From: Candidatus Limnocylindrales bacterium
GTDB lineage: Bacteria; Desulfobacterota; Binatia; UBA1149; CAITLU01
Direction of reading: 5' to 3'
Assembly (NCBI GenBank): GCA_035571835.1
Contig: DATNBU010000039.1
Span: 372,001-436,000 of the forward strand
Length of the DNA: 64,000 nucleotides
The notes under the pieces are model-generated. The model had not been told where the DNA came from. It saw only the letters and a list, made by a program, of their open reading frames with translations, and searched no databases. Within the stretch, counting starts at the first letter, position 1. The number at the start of each line of letters is the position of its first letter. Both the position numbers and the translations under genes were made by a program. This document shows, piece after piece, positions 51,961-61,043 of this stretch.

Positions 51961-52832
51961 CGGCGATCCTGCGGGGTCTGCTCCTTCTGGCGCTTCGCAA
52001 CGATGTCGAGGAACATGCGGCGCGGAAGAAAACGCGCGGCGAACAGTGACAGCCTGTTCTCGAAGCCGGGCACGACGACGGTTCGACGTCCGAGACCATT
52101 CAGGGATTCGGTGACGACGTCCTCTACGCTGGACCATTTCGTCGACATCTCGCCGGCGACTTCCTGGAACCCCGTCTTCGTATCCCCCGGTGCGAGCACC
52201 TGGATGTCGACGCCGGTGCCGCGCATCTCGAGCGCAAGTGCTTCGCCCCAGTTCTGCAGCAGCGCCTTGGTGCCGCTGTATACGGCGTAGTACGGGAGCG
52301 GGACCATGCCGCCCATCGACGAAACAATGATCACGCCCCCGCGCTTGCGCTCGATCATCGGCGGCAGCAGGCGCGCAGTGAGCTCGACGTGCATCTCGCA
52401 GTGGAGACGGATCAGCGACGCGTGCGAATCGGGTGCCTGGCGATCGAAGCGGCCGATCCATCCCGTGCCGGCGTTGGCGACCAGCAGGCCGATTTCGAGA
52501 TCCGAAACCTGCAGCGCAAGGCGTGCCGCGGCGCCCGGCTCGGCAAGATCCATCTCGAGCACGCGGCACGAAACCGCGTGACGCTGCGTAAGATCGGCGG
52601 CAAGCTGCTCGAGCGCTGCGCGGCGGCGCGCAACCATCGCAACGTGAAGTCCGGATGCGGCGAGCCGCGACGCGAACTCCTGTCCGATGCCGGACGATGC
52701 GCCGGTCACAAGTGCCCACGGACCGTAGCGATCCGACGTGGGCGTCGATCGCCCGGGCGCGTTCGAGACAGCGGGGGATCTCGAGGTTTCAAACCTCTTC
52801 GTCTCTTCGGGCTTTTCCACGGTCGAGCTCAT
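51957..52832 (-). CDS. Short-chain dehydrogenase/reductase
   Basis: 291 residues. A ~37-residue Ser/Thr/Pro-rich head precedes the SDR core: 'PWALVTGASSGIGQEFASRL', 'LVANAGTGWIGRFDRQAP', the Ser in 'VIIVSSMGGMVPLPYYA' and YSGTK. The C-terminal 'RFLPRRMFLDIVAKRQKEQ' resembles membrane-associated SDRs acting on lipids or sterols. The Arg cluster after strand 2 ('VARRRA') favours NADP. It overlaps the Lrp-type regulator gene upstream (ATGA, 52829-52832) and the exported-protein gene downstream. Confidence 0.9.
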   Translation of the reverse strand: MSSTVEKPEETKRFETSRSPAVSNAPGRSTPTSDRYGPWALVTGASSGIGQEFASRLAASGLHVAMVARRRAALEQLAADLTQRHAVSCRVLEMDLAEPGAAARLALQVSDLEIGLLVANAGTGWIGRFDRQAPDSHASLIRLHCEMHVELTARLLPPMIERKRGGVIIVSSMGGMVPLPYYAVYSGTKALLQNWGEALALEMRGTGVDIQVLAPGDTKTGFQEVAGEMSTKWSSVEDVVTESLNGLGRRTVVVPGFENRLSLFAARFLPRRMFLDIVAKRQKEQTPQDRR

Positions 52833-53404
52833 GCGACGAAGATGGAGTTCGTGCTCCAGTCGGGTTTCATCATGCCGTTCTCCATGTTCACCGCCGGAAG
52901 ATAATTGCGCAGGATCCGCACGCGGCTGAGCAGGCGGATGGTCGAGATGTCTTCGATCGAATCCTTGCCGTGGTTCTTCTGCAGCGACGGAACGATCTTC
53001 TGCTGGAAGCTCTCGACGATGTCGGAGTCCGACGTCCCCTCGACGACCATCACGAGCGCAACGCGCCCGTCGATCTCGGCAATGTGCGATTCGCGGATGA
53101 GCTCGGTGAAGACCGTGACGACGTTCGGCTCATGCCGGATCTCGTCCTGGATCTGGCTGACGGTGACGCCCACCTTGAAGCGGATGATGTACAGGTGGCT
53201 GGTCGGAAAATATCCGGTGCCTTCGGCCGACATGTCGACCTCGGCGAAGTAACGAAGCAGCCCCTCTTTTTCGAGGCGCGCGCGTTTGCGACTGACGGTC
53301 CGCACCGGAATGTCGTACAACTCGCCGAGGCGATTGTCCGACAGGCGCGGGTTGCGCGTCAGGGCCTTTGCGATTTTCAGTTCCTGCTCGTCGAGTTTTC
53401 TCAT
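52829..53404 (-). CDS. Lrp/AsnC-family transcriptional regulator
   Basis: 191 residues. The N-terminal winged helix 'LKIAKALTRNPRLSDNRLGE' with 'DIPVRTVSRKRARLEKEGLL' matches the Lrp/AsnC helix-turn-helix, and residues ~70-150 resemble the RAM effector domain ('TSHLYIIRFKVGVTVSQIQD', 'GRVALVMVVEGTSD'). It is longer than typical Lrp (~160). It is first in an operon with the SDR gene and is divergent from gltB, 289 bp away. In E. coli, Lrp controls gltBD; the same link here is an inference. Confidence 0.85.
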   Translation of the reverse strand: MRKLDEQELKIAKALTRNPRLSDNRLGELYDIPVRTVSRKRARLEKEGLLRYFAEVDMSAEGTGYFPTSHLYIIRFKVGVTVSQIQDEIRHEPNVVTVFTELIRESHIAEIDGRVALVMVVEGTSDSDIVESFQQKIVPSLQKNHGKDSIEDISTIRLLSRVRILRNYLPAVNMENGMMKPDWSTNSIFVA

Positions 53405-53588
53405 TCGGTAAATCCCTTCTGCGTGTCACACGGGCGCGGGGTTGCCCGTGCTTGGCGTGCGCCGCTGGCCGAAGCCTGGACCGGCCTCCATATCTGGACA
53501 GACCTTGGGCCATCCGGGGAGGCGATACGACAAAGTTAGGCCAGATTGTGCGCAAGTTCAACATCTGTGGGCCAATGTCAGAGGATCA

Positions 53589-53617
53589 TTGACATTTTTC
53601 TGCATTCTTACTAGACA
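53589..53617 (+). promoter_or_regulatory. Promoter of gltB
   Basis: A consensus TTGACA (53589-53594) and TAGACA (53612-53617) are spaced by 17 bp, 77 bp upstream of the gltB ATG. The AT-rich spacer stands out in this GC-rich region. Confidence 0.6.
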
Positions 53618-53693
53618 AGCCGACCGCCGCCGGGCCAAGCACGGCATTAAGAGGATGCCGGCCGGCCGAACGGCCTATCTGGAGTAGCCAGCC

Positions 53694-56600
53694 ATGAGAG
53701 AACCAACCAGCCGAGCGCAGGGCACAGCGGGTCGTGAGACCCGCGTCGGCACAGCGGGTCGTGAGACCCGCGTCGGATTGTCCGCCTCCCGATCGCGAGG
53801 ACTCTCCGAGTCCGTTGCGCGGGGACTCTCCGAGTCCGTTGTCGAACGTGATGCGTGCGGCGTCGGGTTCGTCGCGAACATCCGCGGCGAAGCCTCGCAC
53901 ACGATCATCGAGACGGGCATCGAGGTCCTCAAAAGGCTCGAACACCGCGGCGCGTGCGGCTGCGATTCGGAGACCGGCGACGGCGCCGGCGTGCTCCTTC
54001 AGGTTCCGGACAAGCTTCTGCGCGCGCGCGCAGACGAAAAGGGCATTCATCTGCCCGCCGCCGGACGCTACGGCGTCGCAATGACGTTTCTTCCGCCTGC
54101 GGACAAGGCCCGTGAATGGGCCATGGGCGCGCTCGAAGCGGCCTGCCGCGCAAGCGGGCTCACGCCGCTCGGCTGGCGCGACGTTCCCGTTACCGTCACC
54201 GACCCGCAGACCGGCCAGCGCTCGGTCGGCACCGTGGCCGACAGCAAGCGGCCGCACATCGCGCAGCTGTTCGTCGCACCGGTGCGCGAGATGGAAGAGG
54301 AAGAGCTCGAGCGGCGCCTCTACGTCGCGCGCCGCACGGCCGAGAACGCGATCGCAGCCGAGGGCGGCGACATCGCGTACCACTCGTACATCTGCAGCTT
54401 CTCGTCGCGCACGATCGTCTACAAGGGCATGCTCGTCAGCTCGCAGCTCGACGGGTTCTTCCCCGACCTTCGCGATCCGCTGTGCGAGAGCGCGCTGGCG
54501 CTGATCCACTCGCGTTTCAGCACCAACACGCTGCCGACCTGGCGGCTCGCGCATCCGTTCCGCTTCATGGCGCACAACGGCGAAATCAACACGCTGCGCG
54601 GCAACATCAACTGGATGACCGCGCGCGAAAAGCTGTTCACGTCACCGGTCTACGGCGACGAGATGCAGCAGCTGATGCCGGTCATCGCGCCCGGGCAGAG
54701 CGACTCGGCGTCGTTCGACAACGCGCTCGAGCTGCTGACGCGCACCGGCCGCTCTCTGCCGCATGCGATCACGATGATGATCCCGGAGGCCTGGGAGAAG
54801 CACGAATCGATGCCGCGCGAGCGGCGCGCGTTCTACCAGTACCACGCGTCCCTGATGGAGCCGTGGGACGGCCCCGCATCGATCGCGTTCTCCGACGGCC
54901 GCCGCATCGGCGCCGTGCTCGACAGGAACGGCCTGCGTCCGTCGCGCTATCTCGTGACCAAGGGCGGCCTCGTCGTGATGGCGTCCGAGACGGGCGTGGT
55001 CGACGTCGCGCCCGAGGACATCCTCGTCAAGGACCGGCTGCAGCCGGGGCGCATTTTCTGCGTGGATCTCGACGAGAAGAGGATCGTCACCGACGACGAG
55101 CTGAAGCTCAAGATGTCGGCTCGTCACCCGTACGCCGTGTGGCTCAAGGACCAGACCTGCGACCTCGACGACCTTCCGGCCGCCGAGAGCGTCGACTGGC
55201 ACGTCGAAGGCGCCGAGCTCGAGCGCCTGCAGAACCTGTTCGGCTATTCGCGCGAAGATCTTTCGGTGCTGCTGTCGCCGATTGCGCTCAACGGCCAGGA
55301 GCCGGTCGGCTCGATGGGAACCGACACGCCGCTCGCGTGCCTGTCGGATCAGCCGCAGCTGGTCTTCAACTACTTCAAGCAGCTGTTCGCGCAGGTGACC
55401 AATCCGCCGATCGATCCGATCCGCGAAGAGCTGGTGATGTCGATCGAGACCGCGATCGGCCGCCAGGGAAACATCTTCGAGGAGACGCCCGAGCACTGCC
55501 GGCAGCTGAAGATCCCGCATCCGCTGCTGACCAACGAGGACCTCGCGAAGATCCGCGAGATCGGCTCGCACGGCATTCGCAGCCGTACGATCCGCATCCT
55601 GTTCGACGCCGGCAGCGGCAAGGACGGGCTCGTGGCCGCGCTCGACCGCATCTGCGACGAAGCGTCGCGCGCGATCAGCGAAGGCGCGGAGATCCTGGTT
55701 CTTTCGGACCGCGGCGTGACCGAGGAGCTCGATCCGGTGCCGTCGCTTCTTGCCGTGGGCGCGGTGCACCATCACCTGATCCGCACCGGGCAGAGGATGC
55801 TGACGGGCATCGTGCTCGAGTCGGCCGAGCCGCGCGAGGTCATGCACTTCGCGCTCTTGACCGGCTACGGCTGCAGCGCGGTCAATCCGTATCTTGCAAT
55901 CGACACGCTCGTCGACATGTCCGAGGCGGGAAACCTGCACGGGCTCAAGGAAGACGAAGCCGTCGACCATTTCCGCAAGGCGATCGGCAAGGGCCTGCTC
56001 AAGACCATGTCGAAGATGGGCATCTCGACGCTCGCGAGCTATCGCGGCGCGCAGATCTTCGAGGCTGTCGGGCTTTCCGAAGAAGTCATTGACCGCTGCT
56101 TCGCGTGGACGTCGTCGCGCATCCGCGGCGTCGGCTTCGACGTGCTCGCGCGCGAGGTCGAGATGCGCCACGAGCGCGCGTGGCGTCAGGAAGTCGGCGA
56201 CGACACCGGGCTCGTTCCGGGCGGCCAGTATGCATGGCGCCGTCGCGGCGAGTTCCACCTGTTCAACCCGGAAACGATCGCTCGCCTTCAGCACGCGGTG
56301 CGCTCCGGCAGCTACACGAACTTCAAGAGCTACAGCCGGCTCGTCAACGAGCAGGACCGGCACCTGTGTACGCTGCGCAGCCTTCTCGATTTCGTGCCGG
56401 CGGCCGAGCCGATTGCAATCGATGACGTGGAGCCGGCGTCCGAGATCGTCAAGCGCTTCAAGACCGGAGCGATGAGCTTCGGCTCGATCTCGCGCGAGGC
56501 GCACACGACCCTTGCGATCGCGATGAACCGCATCGGCGGCAAGTCGAACACCGGCGAAGGCGGCGAAGAGCCGTGGCGCTACGAGCCGATGGCCAACGGC

Positions 56601-58352
56601 GATTCCGCGCGCAGCGCGATCAAGCAGGTCGCGTCGGGACGCTTCGGCGTGACGGCGGCGTATCTTACGAACGCGAGCGAGCTGCAGATCAAGATGGCGC
56701 AGGGCGCGAAGCCCGGCGAGGGCGGACAGCTGCCCGGACACAAGGTCGACGAGGTCATCGCGAAGACCCGCTACTCGACTCCGGGCGTGGGCCTGATTTC
56801 GCCGCCGCCGCACCACGACATCTATTCGATCGAGGATCTCGCGCAGCTGATCCACGATTTGAAGAATGCGAACCCGGCCGCGCGCGTCAGCGTCAAGCTG
56901 GTCGCCGAAGTCGGCGTCGGCACGATTGCCGCGGGCGTTGCGAAGGCGAAGGCCGACGTCGTGCTGATCAGCGGACACGACGGCGGCACCGGTGCATCGC
57001 CGCTCAGCTCGATCAAGCATGCGGGCATCCCGTGGGAGCTCGGGCTTGCCGAGACGCAGCAGGTGCTGGTCGAGAACGGGCTCAGAAGCCGGATCCGCGT
57101 CGAAACCGACGGACAGCTCAAGACCGGCCGCGACGTTGCGATCGCCGCGCTGCTCGGAGCCGACGAGTTCGGCTTCGCGACCGCGGCGCTCGTCTCGGAA
57201 GGCTGCATCCTGATGCGCAAGTGTCACCTGAACACGTGCCCGGTCGGGATCGCGACTCAGGATCCGGAGCTGCGCAAGCGCTTCGCGGGCCAGCCCGAGC
57301 ACGTCATCAACTTCATGTTCTTCGTCGCCGAAGAGCTGCGCGAGATCATGGCGAAGCTCGGCTTCCGCACGGTGCAGGAGATGACCGGGCGCGTCGAGCG
57401 CCTCAAGGTCCGCGAGAACATCACGCACTGGAAGGCCAAGGGCATCGACTTCTCGCCGATTCTCTACAAGCCGGAAGTCGAAGAAGGCGTCGGCATCAGC
57501 GGCTACGAAAGCCAGGACCACGGGCTCGAGAAGGCGCTCGACAACGAGCTGATCCGCCTTTGCGCGGATGCGCTCGAGTCGAAGAAGCCCGTGCGCCTCG
57601 AGATGCCGATCAAGAACGTGAACCGCACGGTCTGCACGACCTTGTCGCACGAGATCACCAAGCGCTACGGCGAGGAAGGCCTGCCGCCGTACACGGTGCA
57701 GATCGACTTCGACGGCTCGGCCGGCCAGAGCTTTGCCGCGTTCCTGACGCGCGGGCTGTCGCTGACGATCAAGGGCGACGCGAACGACTATTTCTGCAAG
57801 GGAATGTCGGGCGGCCAGGTCGTGATTCAGCCGCCGGCGGGCGTCAAGTTCGCCGCCGAGGACAACATCGTGATCGGCAACGTCGCTCTGTACGGTGCGA
57901 CCGGCGGCGAGGTGTTCATCCGCGGGCGCGCGGGCGAACGATTCGGCGTGCGCAACAGCGGTGCAACGGCCGTCGTCGAAGGCATCGGCGACCACGGGTG
58001 CGAGTACATGACCCGCGGCATCGTCGTCGTGCTCGGCACCACCGGCCGCAACTTTGCGGCCGGCATGAGCGGCGGCATCGCGTACGTGCTCGACGAGGAG
58101 AAGACGTTCCGCTCGCGCTGCAACCTCGGCATGGTCGAGCTGTTGCCGATCGATTCGGACGAAGACCGCCGGCGCGTGCACCAGCTGCTCGTCCGCCATG
58201 CGCAGTACACGAAGAGCGCCGTCGCCGCGCGCCTGCTCGAGGAGTGGGACGATTCGCGGGATGCGTTCGTCAAGGTGATGCCGACCGAGTACCGCAAGGT
58301 CATCGAGTCGATGAAGCTCGACGCGGAAGCGCAGAAGCTCGCGGCGGTTTAG
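53694..58352 (+). CDS. gltB: Glutamate synthase (NADPH), large subunit
   Basis: 1552 residues. Makes glutamate from glutamine and 2-oxoglutarate with GltD. The N-terminal class-II glutaminase domain has its nucleophile at Cys55 ('ERDACGVGFVANI'), exposed after removal of a 54-residue propeptide. The FMN/synthase domain has 'GAMSFGSISREAHTTLAIAM' and 'AKADVVLISGHDGGTGASPL', and the 3Fe-4S ligands Cys1171, Cys1177 and Cys1182 are in 'GCILMRKCHLNTCPVGIATQ'. The C-terminal GxGxG domain ('ATGGEVFIRGRAGERFGVRN') is intact. The propeptide is made of short tandem repeats, and the stop codon lies in another tandem duplication. GGAG precedes the ATG. Confidence 0.97.
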   Translation: MREPTSRAQGTAGRETRVGTAGRETRVGLSASRSRGLSESVARGLSESVVERDACGVGFVANIRGEASHTIIETGIEVLKRLEHRGACGCDSETGDGAGVLLQVPDKLLRARADEKGIHLPAAGRYGVAMTFLPPADKAREWAMGALEAACRASGLTPLGWRDVPVTVTDPQTGQRSVGTVADSKRPHIAQLFVAPVREMEEEELERRLYVARRTAENAIAAEGGDIAYHSYICSFSSRTIVYKGMLVSSQLDGFFPDLRDPLCESALALIHSRFSTNTLPTWRLAHPFRFMAHNGEINTLRGNINWMTAREKLFTSPVYGDEMQQLMPVIAPGQSDSASFDNALELLTRTGRSLPHAITMMIPEAWEKHESMPRERRAFYQYHASLMEPWDGPASIAFSDGRRIGAVLDRNGLRPSRYLVTKGGLVVMASETGVVDVAPEDILVKDRLQPGRIFCVDLDEKRIVTDDELKLKMSARHPYAVWLKDQTCDLDDLPAAESVDWHVEGAELERLQNLFGYSREDLSVLLSPIALNGQEPVGSMGTDTPLACLSDQPQLVFNYFKQLFAQVTNPPIDPIREELVMSIETAIGRQGNIFEETPEHCRQLKIPHPLLTNEDLAKIREIGSHGIRSRTIRILFDAGSGKDGLVAALDRICDEASRAISEGAEILVLSDRGVTEELDPVPSLLAVGAVHHHLIRTGQRMLTGIVLESAEPREVMHFALLTGYGCSAVNPYLAIDTLVDMSEAGNLHGLKEDEAVDHFRKAIGKGLLKTMSKMGISTLASYRGAQIFEAVGLSEEVIDRCFAWTSSRIRGVGFDVLAREVEMRHERAWRQEVGDDTGLVPGGQYAWRRRGEFHLFNPETIARLQHAVRSGSYTNFKSYSRLVNEQDRHLCTLRSLLDFVPAAEPIAIDDVEPASEIVKRFKTGAMSFGSISREAHTTLAIAMNRIGGKSNTGEGGEEPWRYEPMANGDSARSAIKQVASGRFGVTAAYLTNASELQIKMAQGAKPGEGGQLPGHKVDEVIAKTRYSTPGVGLISPPPHHDIYSIEDLAQLIHDLKNANPAARVSVKLVAEVGVGTIAAGVAKAKADVVLISGHDGGTGASPLSSIKHAGIPWELGLAETQQVLVENGLRSRIRVETDGQLKTGRDVAIAALLGADEFGFATAALVSEGCILMRKCHLNTCPVGIATQDPELRKRFAGQPEHVINFMFFVAEELREIMAKLGFRTVQEMTGRVERLKVRENITHWKAKGIDFSPILYKPEVEEGVGISGYESQDHGLEKALDNELIRLCADALESKKPVRLEMPIKNVNRTVCTTLSHEITKRYGEEGLPPYTVQIDFDGSAGQSFAAFLTRGLSLTIKGDANDYFCKGMSGGQVVIQPPAGVKFAAEDNIVIGNVALYGATGGEVFIRGRAGERFGVRNSGATAVVEGIGDHGCEYMTRGIVVVLGTTGRNFAAGMSGGIAYVLDEEKTFRSRCNLGMVELLPIDSDEDRRRVHQLLVRHAQYTKSAVAARLLEEWDDSRDAFVKVMPTEYRKVIESMKLDAEAQKLAAV
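53721..53843 (+). repeat. Two sets of tandem duplications in the gltB propeptide region
   Basis: A 27-bp unit is repeated exactly at 53721-53747 and 53748-53774, encoding GTAGRETRV twice. A 24-bp unit is repeated at 53796-53819 and 53820-53843, encoding RGLSESVA and RGLSESVV. Both unit lengths are multiples of three, so the frame is kept. Confidence 0.9.
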
Positions 58353-58425
58353 TCGGACGCCGAAGCACGGAAGCTCGCGGCGGTTTAGCCGGACGCCGAA
58401 GCTGAGAAGCTCGCGGCGGTTTTAG
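58320..58425 (+). repeat. 36-bp tandem duplication across the gltB stop codon
   Basis: Units at 58320-58355, 58356-58391 and 58392-58425 all carry AAGCTCGCGGCGGTTTAG. Only the first is coding; its TAG is the gltB stop. The second keeps the frame (36 bp is 12 codons) and again ends in TAG; the third has one extra T. Confidence 0.88.
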
Positions 58426-58478
58426 CTCGAAGAATTTTTTTCAGGACAAGTAACGCTTTATGGGCACAGCGTAAGCAT

Positions 58479-59924
58479 ATGGGAAAGATCACAGGCTTTC
58501 TGGAGTATCCGCGCGAGCAGCCGACGAGGCGGCCCGTCGCAGAGCGTCTCCGTGACTGGCGCGAGTTCGAAGGCAAGCCTTCGGAGGACGTGCTCAAGAA
58601 CCAGGGCGCGCGCTGCATGGATTGCGGCGTGCCGTTCTGCCACAACGGCTGTCCGCTCGGCAACGAAATTCCCGACTGGAACGACCTCGTCTATCGCGGC
58701 CGCTGGAAGGAGGCGATCGAGGCGTTGCACGCGACCAACAACTTCCCGGAGTTCACCGGCCGCATCTGTCCGGCTCCGTGCGAGGAAGCGTGCGTGCTCG
58801 GCATCAACGCCGATCCGGTTTCGATCAAGCTCATCGAGAAAAACGTGATCGACCATGCGTGGCGGGCCGGGTACGTGCGGCCGCAGCCGGCGCTCGTCGA
58901 GAGCGGAAAGAAAGTGGCCGTGGTCGGCTCGGGTCCTGCGGGAATGGCCTGCGCGCAGCAGCTCGCGCGCGCGGGACACGCCGTGACCTTGTTCGAAAGG
59001 AGCGACCGCATCGGCGGACTGCTTCGCTACGGCATTCCCGACTTCAAGATGGAAAAGCACCTGATCGACCGGCGCATGGAACAGATGGAAGCCGAAGGTG
59101 TCACGTTCCGCGCAGGCGTCGCGGTCGGTTCGGACGTCACGGCCGACGAGCTTCGCAAGGAGTTCGATGCCGTCGTGCTGTCGGTCGGCGCCACGCAGGC
59201 GCGCGACCTCCCGGTTCCAGGGCGCGATCTCGACGGCGTGCATTACGCGATGGAGTTCCTGCCACTTCAGAACAAGCGGGTCGCCGGTGACCGCAACGTC
59301 GCGCCGCTGACCGCGGCCGGCAAGCACGTGGTCGTGATCGGCGGCGGCGATACCGGCTCCGACTGCATCGGCACGTCGAACCGGCACGGCGCCACGAGCA
59401 TCACGCAGCTCGAGATCCTGCCGAAGCCGCCGAATGCGCGCACGCCCGACATGCCGTGGCCATACTGGCCGATGATCTTCCGCACGTCGAGCTCGCAGGA
59501 AGAAGGCGCCGAGCGCGACTTTGCCGTCAATACACGCCGCTTCATCGGAGAGAACGGCAAGGTGAAAGCGATGGAGTGCGTGCGCGTCGAGTGGTTCACC
59601 GACTCGGACGGCCGCCGCAAGATGCGCGACATCCCGGACTCGATCTTCGAGATCCCGGCCGACCTCGTGCTGATCGCGATGGGCTTCCTCGGACCGGAGA
59701 AGAATCCGCTGCTCGACGGCTTCGGCGTCGAGCTCGACGAACGCAGCAACGTCAAGGTCACCGACTGGCAGACGTCGGTCGAGTCGGTGTTTGCGTGCGG
59801 CGACGCGCGCCGCGGGCAGTCGCTCGTCGTGTGGGCGATCTGGGAAGGCCGCGAGTGCGCGCGCGCCGTCGACGAATTCCTGACCGGGACGAGCAAGCTG
59901 CCGTCGACACCGCAACTCCTCTGA
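58479..59924 (+). CDS. gltD: Glutamate synthase, small (beta) subunit
   Basis: 481 residues. N-terminal Cys ligands for 4Fe-4S clusters at Cys46, Cys49, Cys54, Cys58 ('[20 protein letters not shown]') and Cys97, Cys101, Cys105 ('CPAPCEEAC'). FAD motif GSGPAG at 150-155, the NADPH motif '[20 protein letters not shown]', and the C-terminal '[20 protein letters not shown]'. It feeds electrons from NADPH to GltB. It follows gltB by 126 bp, a gap that holds the tandem duplication and an A-rich stretch. Confidence 0.97.
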   Translation: MGKITGFLEYPREQPTRRPVAERLRDWREFEGKPSEDVLKNQGARCMDCGVPFCHNGCPLGNEIPDWNDLVYRGRWKEAIEALHATNNFPEFTGRICPAPCEEACVLGINADPVSIKLIEKNVIDHAWRAGYVRPQPALVESGKKVAVVGSGPAGMACAQQLARAGHAVTLFERSDRIGGLLRYGIPDFKMEKHLIDRRMEQMEAEGVTFRAGVAVGSDVTADELRKEFDAVVLSVGATQARDLPVPGRDLDGVHYAMEFLPLQNKRVAGDRNVAPLTAAGKHVVVIGGGDTGSDCIGTSNRHGATSITQLEILPKPPNARTPDMPWPYWPMIFRTSSSQEEGAERDFAVNTRRFIGENGKVKAMECVRVEWFTDSDGRRKMRDIPDSIFEIPADLVLIAMGFLGPEKNPLLDGFGVELDERSNVKVTDWQTSVESVFACGDARRGQSLVVWAIWEGRECARAVDEFLTGTSKLPSTPQLL

Positions 59925-59929
59925 GCACG

Positions 59930-60919
59930 GTGGCCGCGAGCGAACCGCCCGAAGCATTGCATGGCGCGTCGAATATCGGTGCGGGCGCCGGAGGACCGGC
60001 GGAGGCACGGGCCGGTGTCGGTTCGCCGGCGCACGGGCGGCCGGGTTCTGCTGCGCCAGCCCTCGACGCAGAACGTTTCGCGGCCTTTTATGAACGCTCG
60101 GGCGTGCGCGTCGCGAAGAGCGAGAGTGCGTGGTGGTACGAAGCCGCGCCGCGCTTCCTGCTCGCGCTGCCGAGTCATCGCGAGCTCGTGCTTCCGGACG
60201 ACGAAGCGCGCGAGCTGATCCGGCGCGAGCGGCTGGCCGGGCTGCGCTACATCAGCGGCGACGGCGGGCGCGAGAGCTTCCAGCTCGTCTGCGACTCGCC
60301 CGATTACAGCCTCGAGAAGCTTTCGGCCAACACGCGCAGCAAGGTGCGGCGGGGTCTTTCGCGAAACGAGATCCGGCAGATTTCCGGACGCGAGCTCGCG
60401 GCGCTTGCCGAAAGCGCGTTTGTCGAGACGATGGAGCGGCAGAACCGCGCATCCGCGAGCGCCGTCGAGACGTGGCGGCGCATGCTCGCGGCGGCCGACC
60501 AGGAGCCGGCCATCGAGATCTGGACGTCGTGGCACGAGGGCGAGTTCGCGAGCTACCTGATCGCCGTGCGCATCGACGACGTCTGCGAGTTCTTCCAGGC
60601 GCGCTCGGTCAGCCGGCTGCTCAAGCATTATCCGAACAACGCGCTGATCTACACGTTGACCGAAGAGATGCTGGTGCGGCGCGGCGTGCGCGAGGTGACG
60701 TTCGGGATCGAATCGCCGGAACCCGTCGAAGAGCTCGATGCGTTCAAACTGCAGATGGGCTATCGCAAGAAACCGATGCTGCAGCGGGTCGTGTTCCATC
60801 CGCTGCTGCGCACCGCGTTCGCCGTCGCGCCCGTTCGCCAGGCCGTCATGAGGCTCGGCACCAACCCCACCGCCAACGTCCGCCTGCGAAAACTCGCCGG
60901 CATCCTCAAGTTCGCGTGA
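59930..60919 (+). CDS. GNAT/FemAB-like acyltransferase
   Basis: 329 residues from a GTG 5 bp after the gltD stop. After a Gly/Ala/Pro-rich head, the core has 'LEKLSANTRSKVRRGLSRNE', 'AFVETMERQNRASASAVETW' and 'YPNNALIYTLTEEMLVRRGV', the layout of FemAB-type (double-GNAT-like) aminoacyl- or acyltransferases, with 'KLQMGYRKKPMLQRVVFHP' at the end. Its placement behind gltD may reflect read-through rather than shared function. Family assignment is by pattern only. A GGGGACAG palindrome begins at its stop codon. Confidence 0.7.
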   Translation: MAASEPPEALHGASNIGAGAGGPAEARAGVGSPAHGRPGSAAPALDAERFAAFYERSGVRVAKSESAWWYEAAPRFLLALPSHRELVLPDDEARELIRRERLAGLRYISGDGGRESFQLVCDSPDYSLEKLSANTRSKVRRGLSRNEIRQISGRELAALAESAFVETMERQNRASASAVETWRRMLAAADQEPAIEIWTSWHEGEFASYLIAVRIDDVCEFFQARSVSRLLKHYPNNALIYTLTEEMLVRRGVREVTFGIESPEPVEELDAFKLQMGYRKKPMLQRVVFHPLLRTAFAVAPVRQAVMRLGTNPTANVRLRKLAGILKFA

Positions 60920-61032
60920 AAAAAGGGGACAGGTACAATTAATTTTTCGCAGCAAATTCACGGGTGGGTTTCGTGCTGCGTTTCCCCCGAGCGAATTCAT
61001 TGATCTTTTTTAAATCTACCTGTCCCCTTTTT
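60919..61032. repeat. GGGGACAG-type palindromic element, copy 3
   Basis: The end arms AAAAAAGGGGACAGGTA (60919-60935) and TACCTGTCCCCTTTTT (61017-61032) are inverted; between them are 81 bp with GCAGCAAATTC, an inner motif also seen in copy 1 (GGCAAATTTT). The left arm begins at the last base of the TGA stop of the acyltransferase gene. The element ends 12 bp before the ATP-grasp gene. Confidence 0.85.
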
Positions 61033-61043
61033 CGGATCCCGTG

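Noticed and set aside
54642-58199. A 1185-codon open frame opposite gltB
   Set aside because: It is antisense to an unmistakable glutamate synthase; long antisense frames are expected at this GC content and its product is Arg/Ala/His-rich with no domain.
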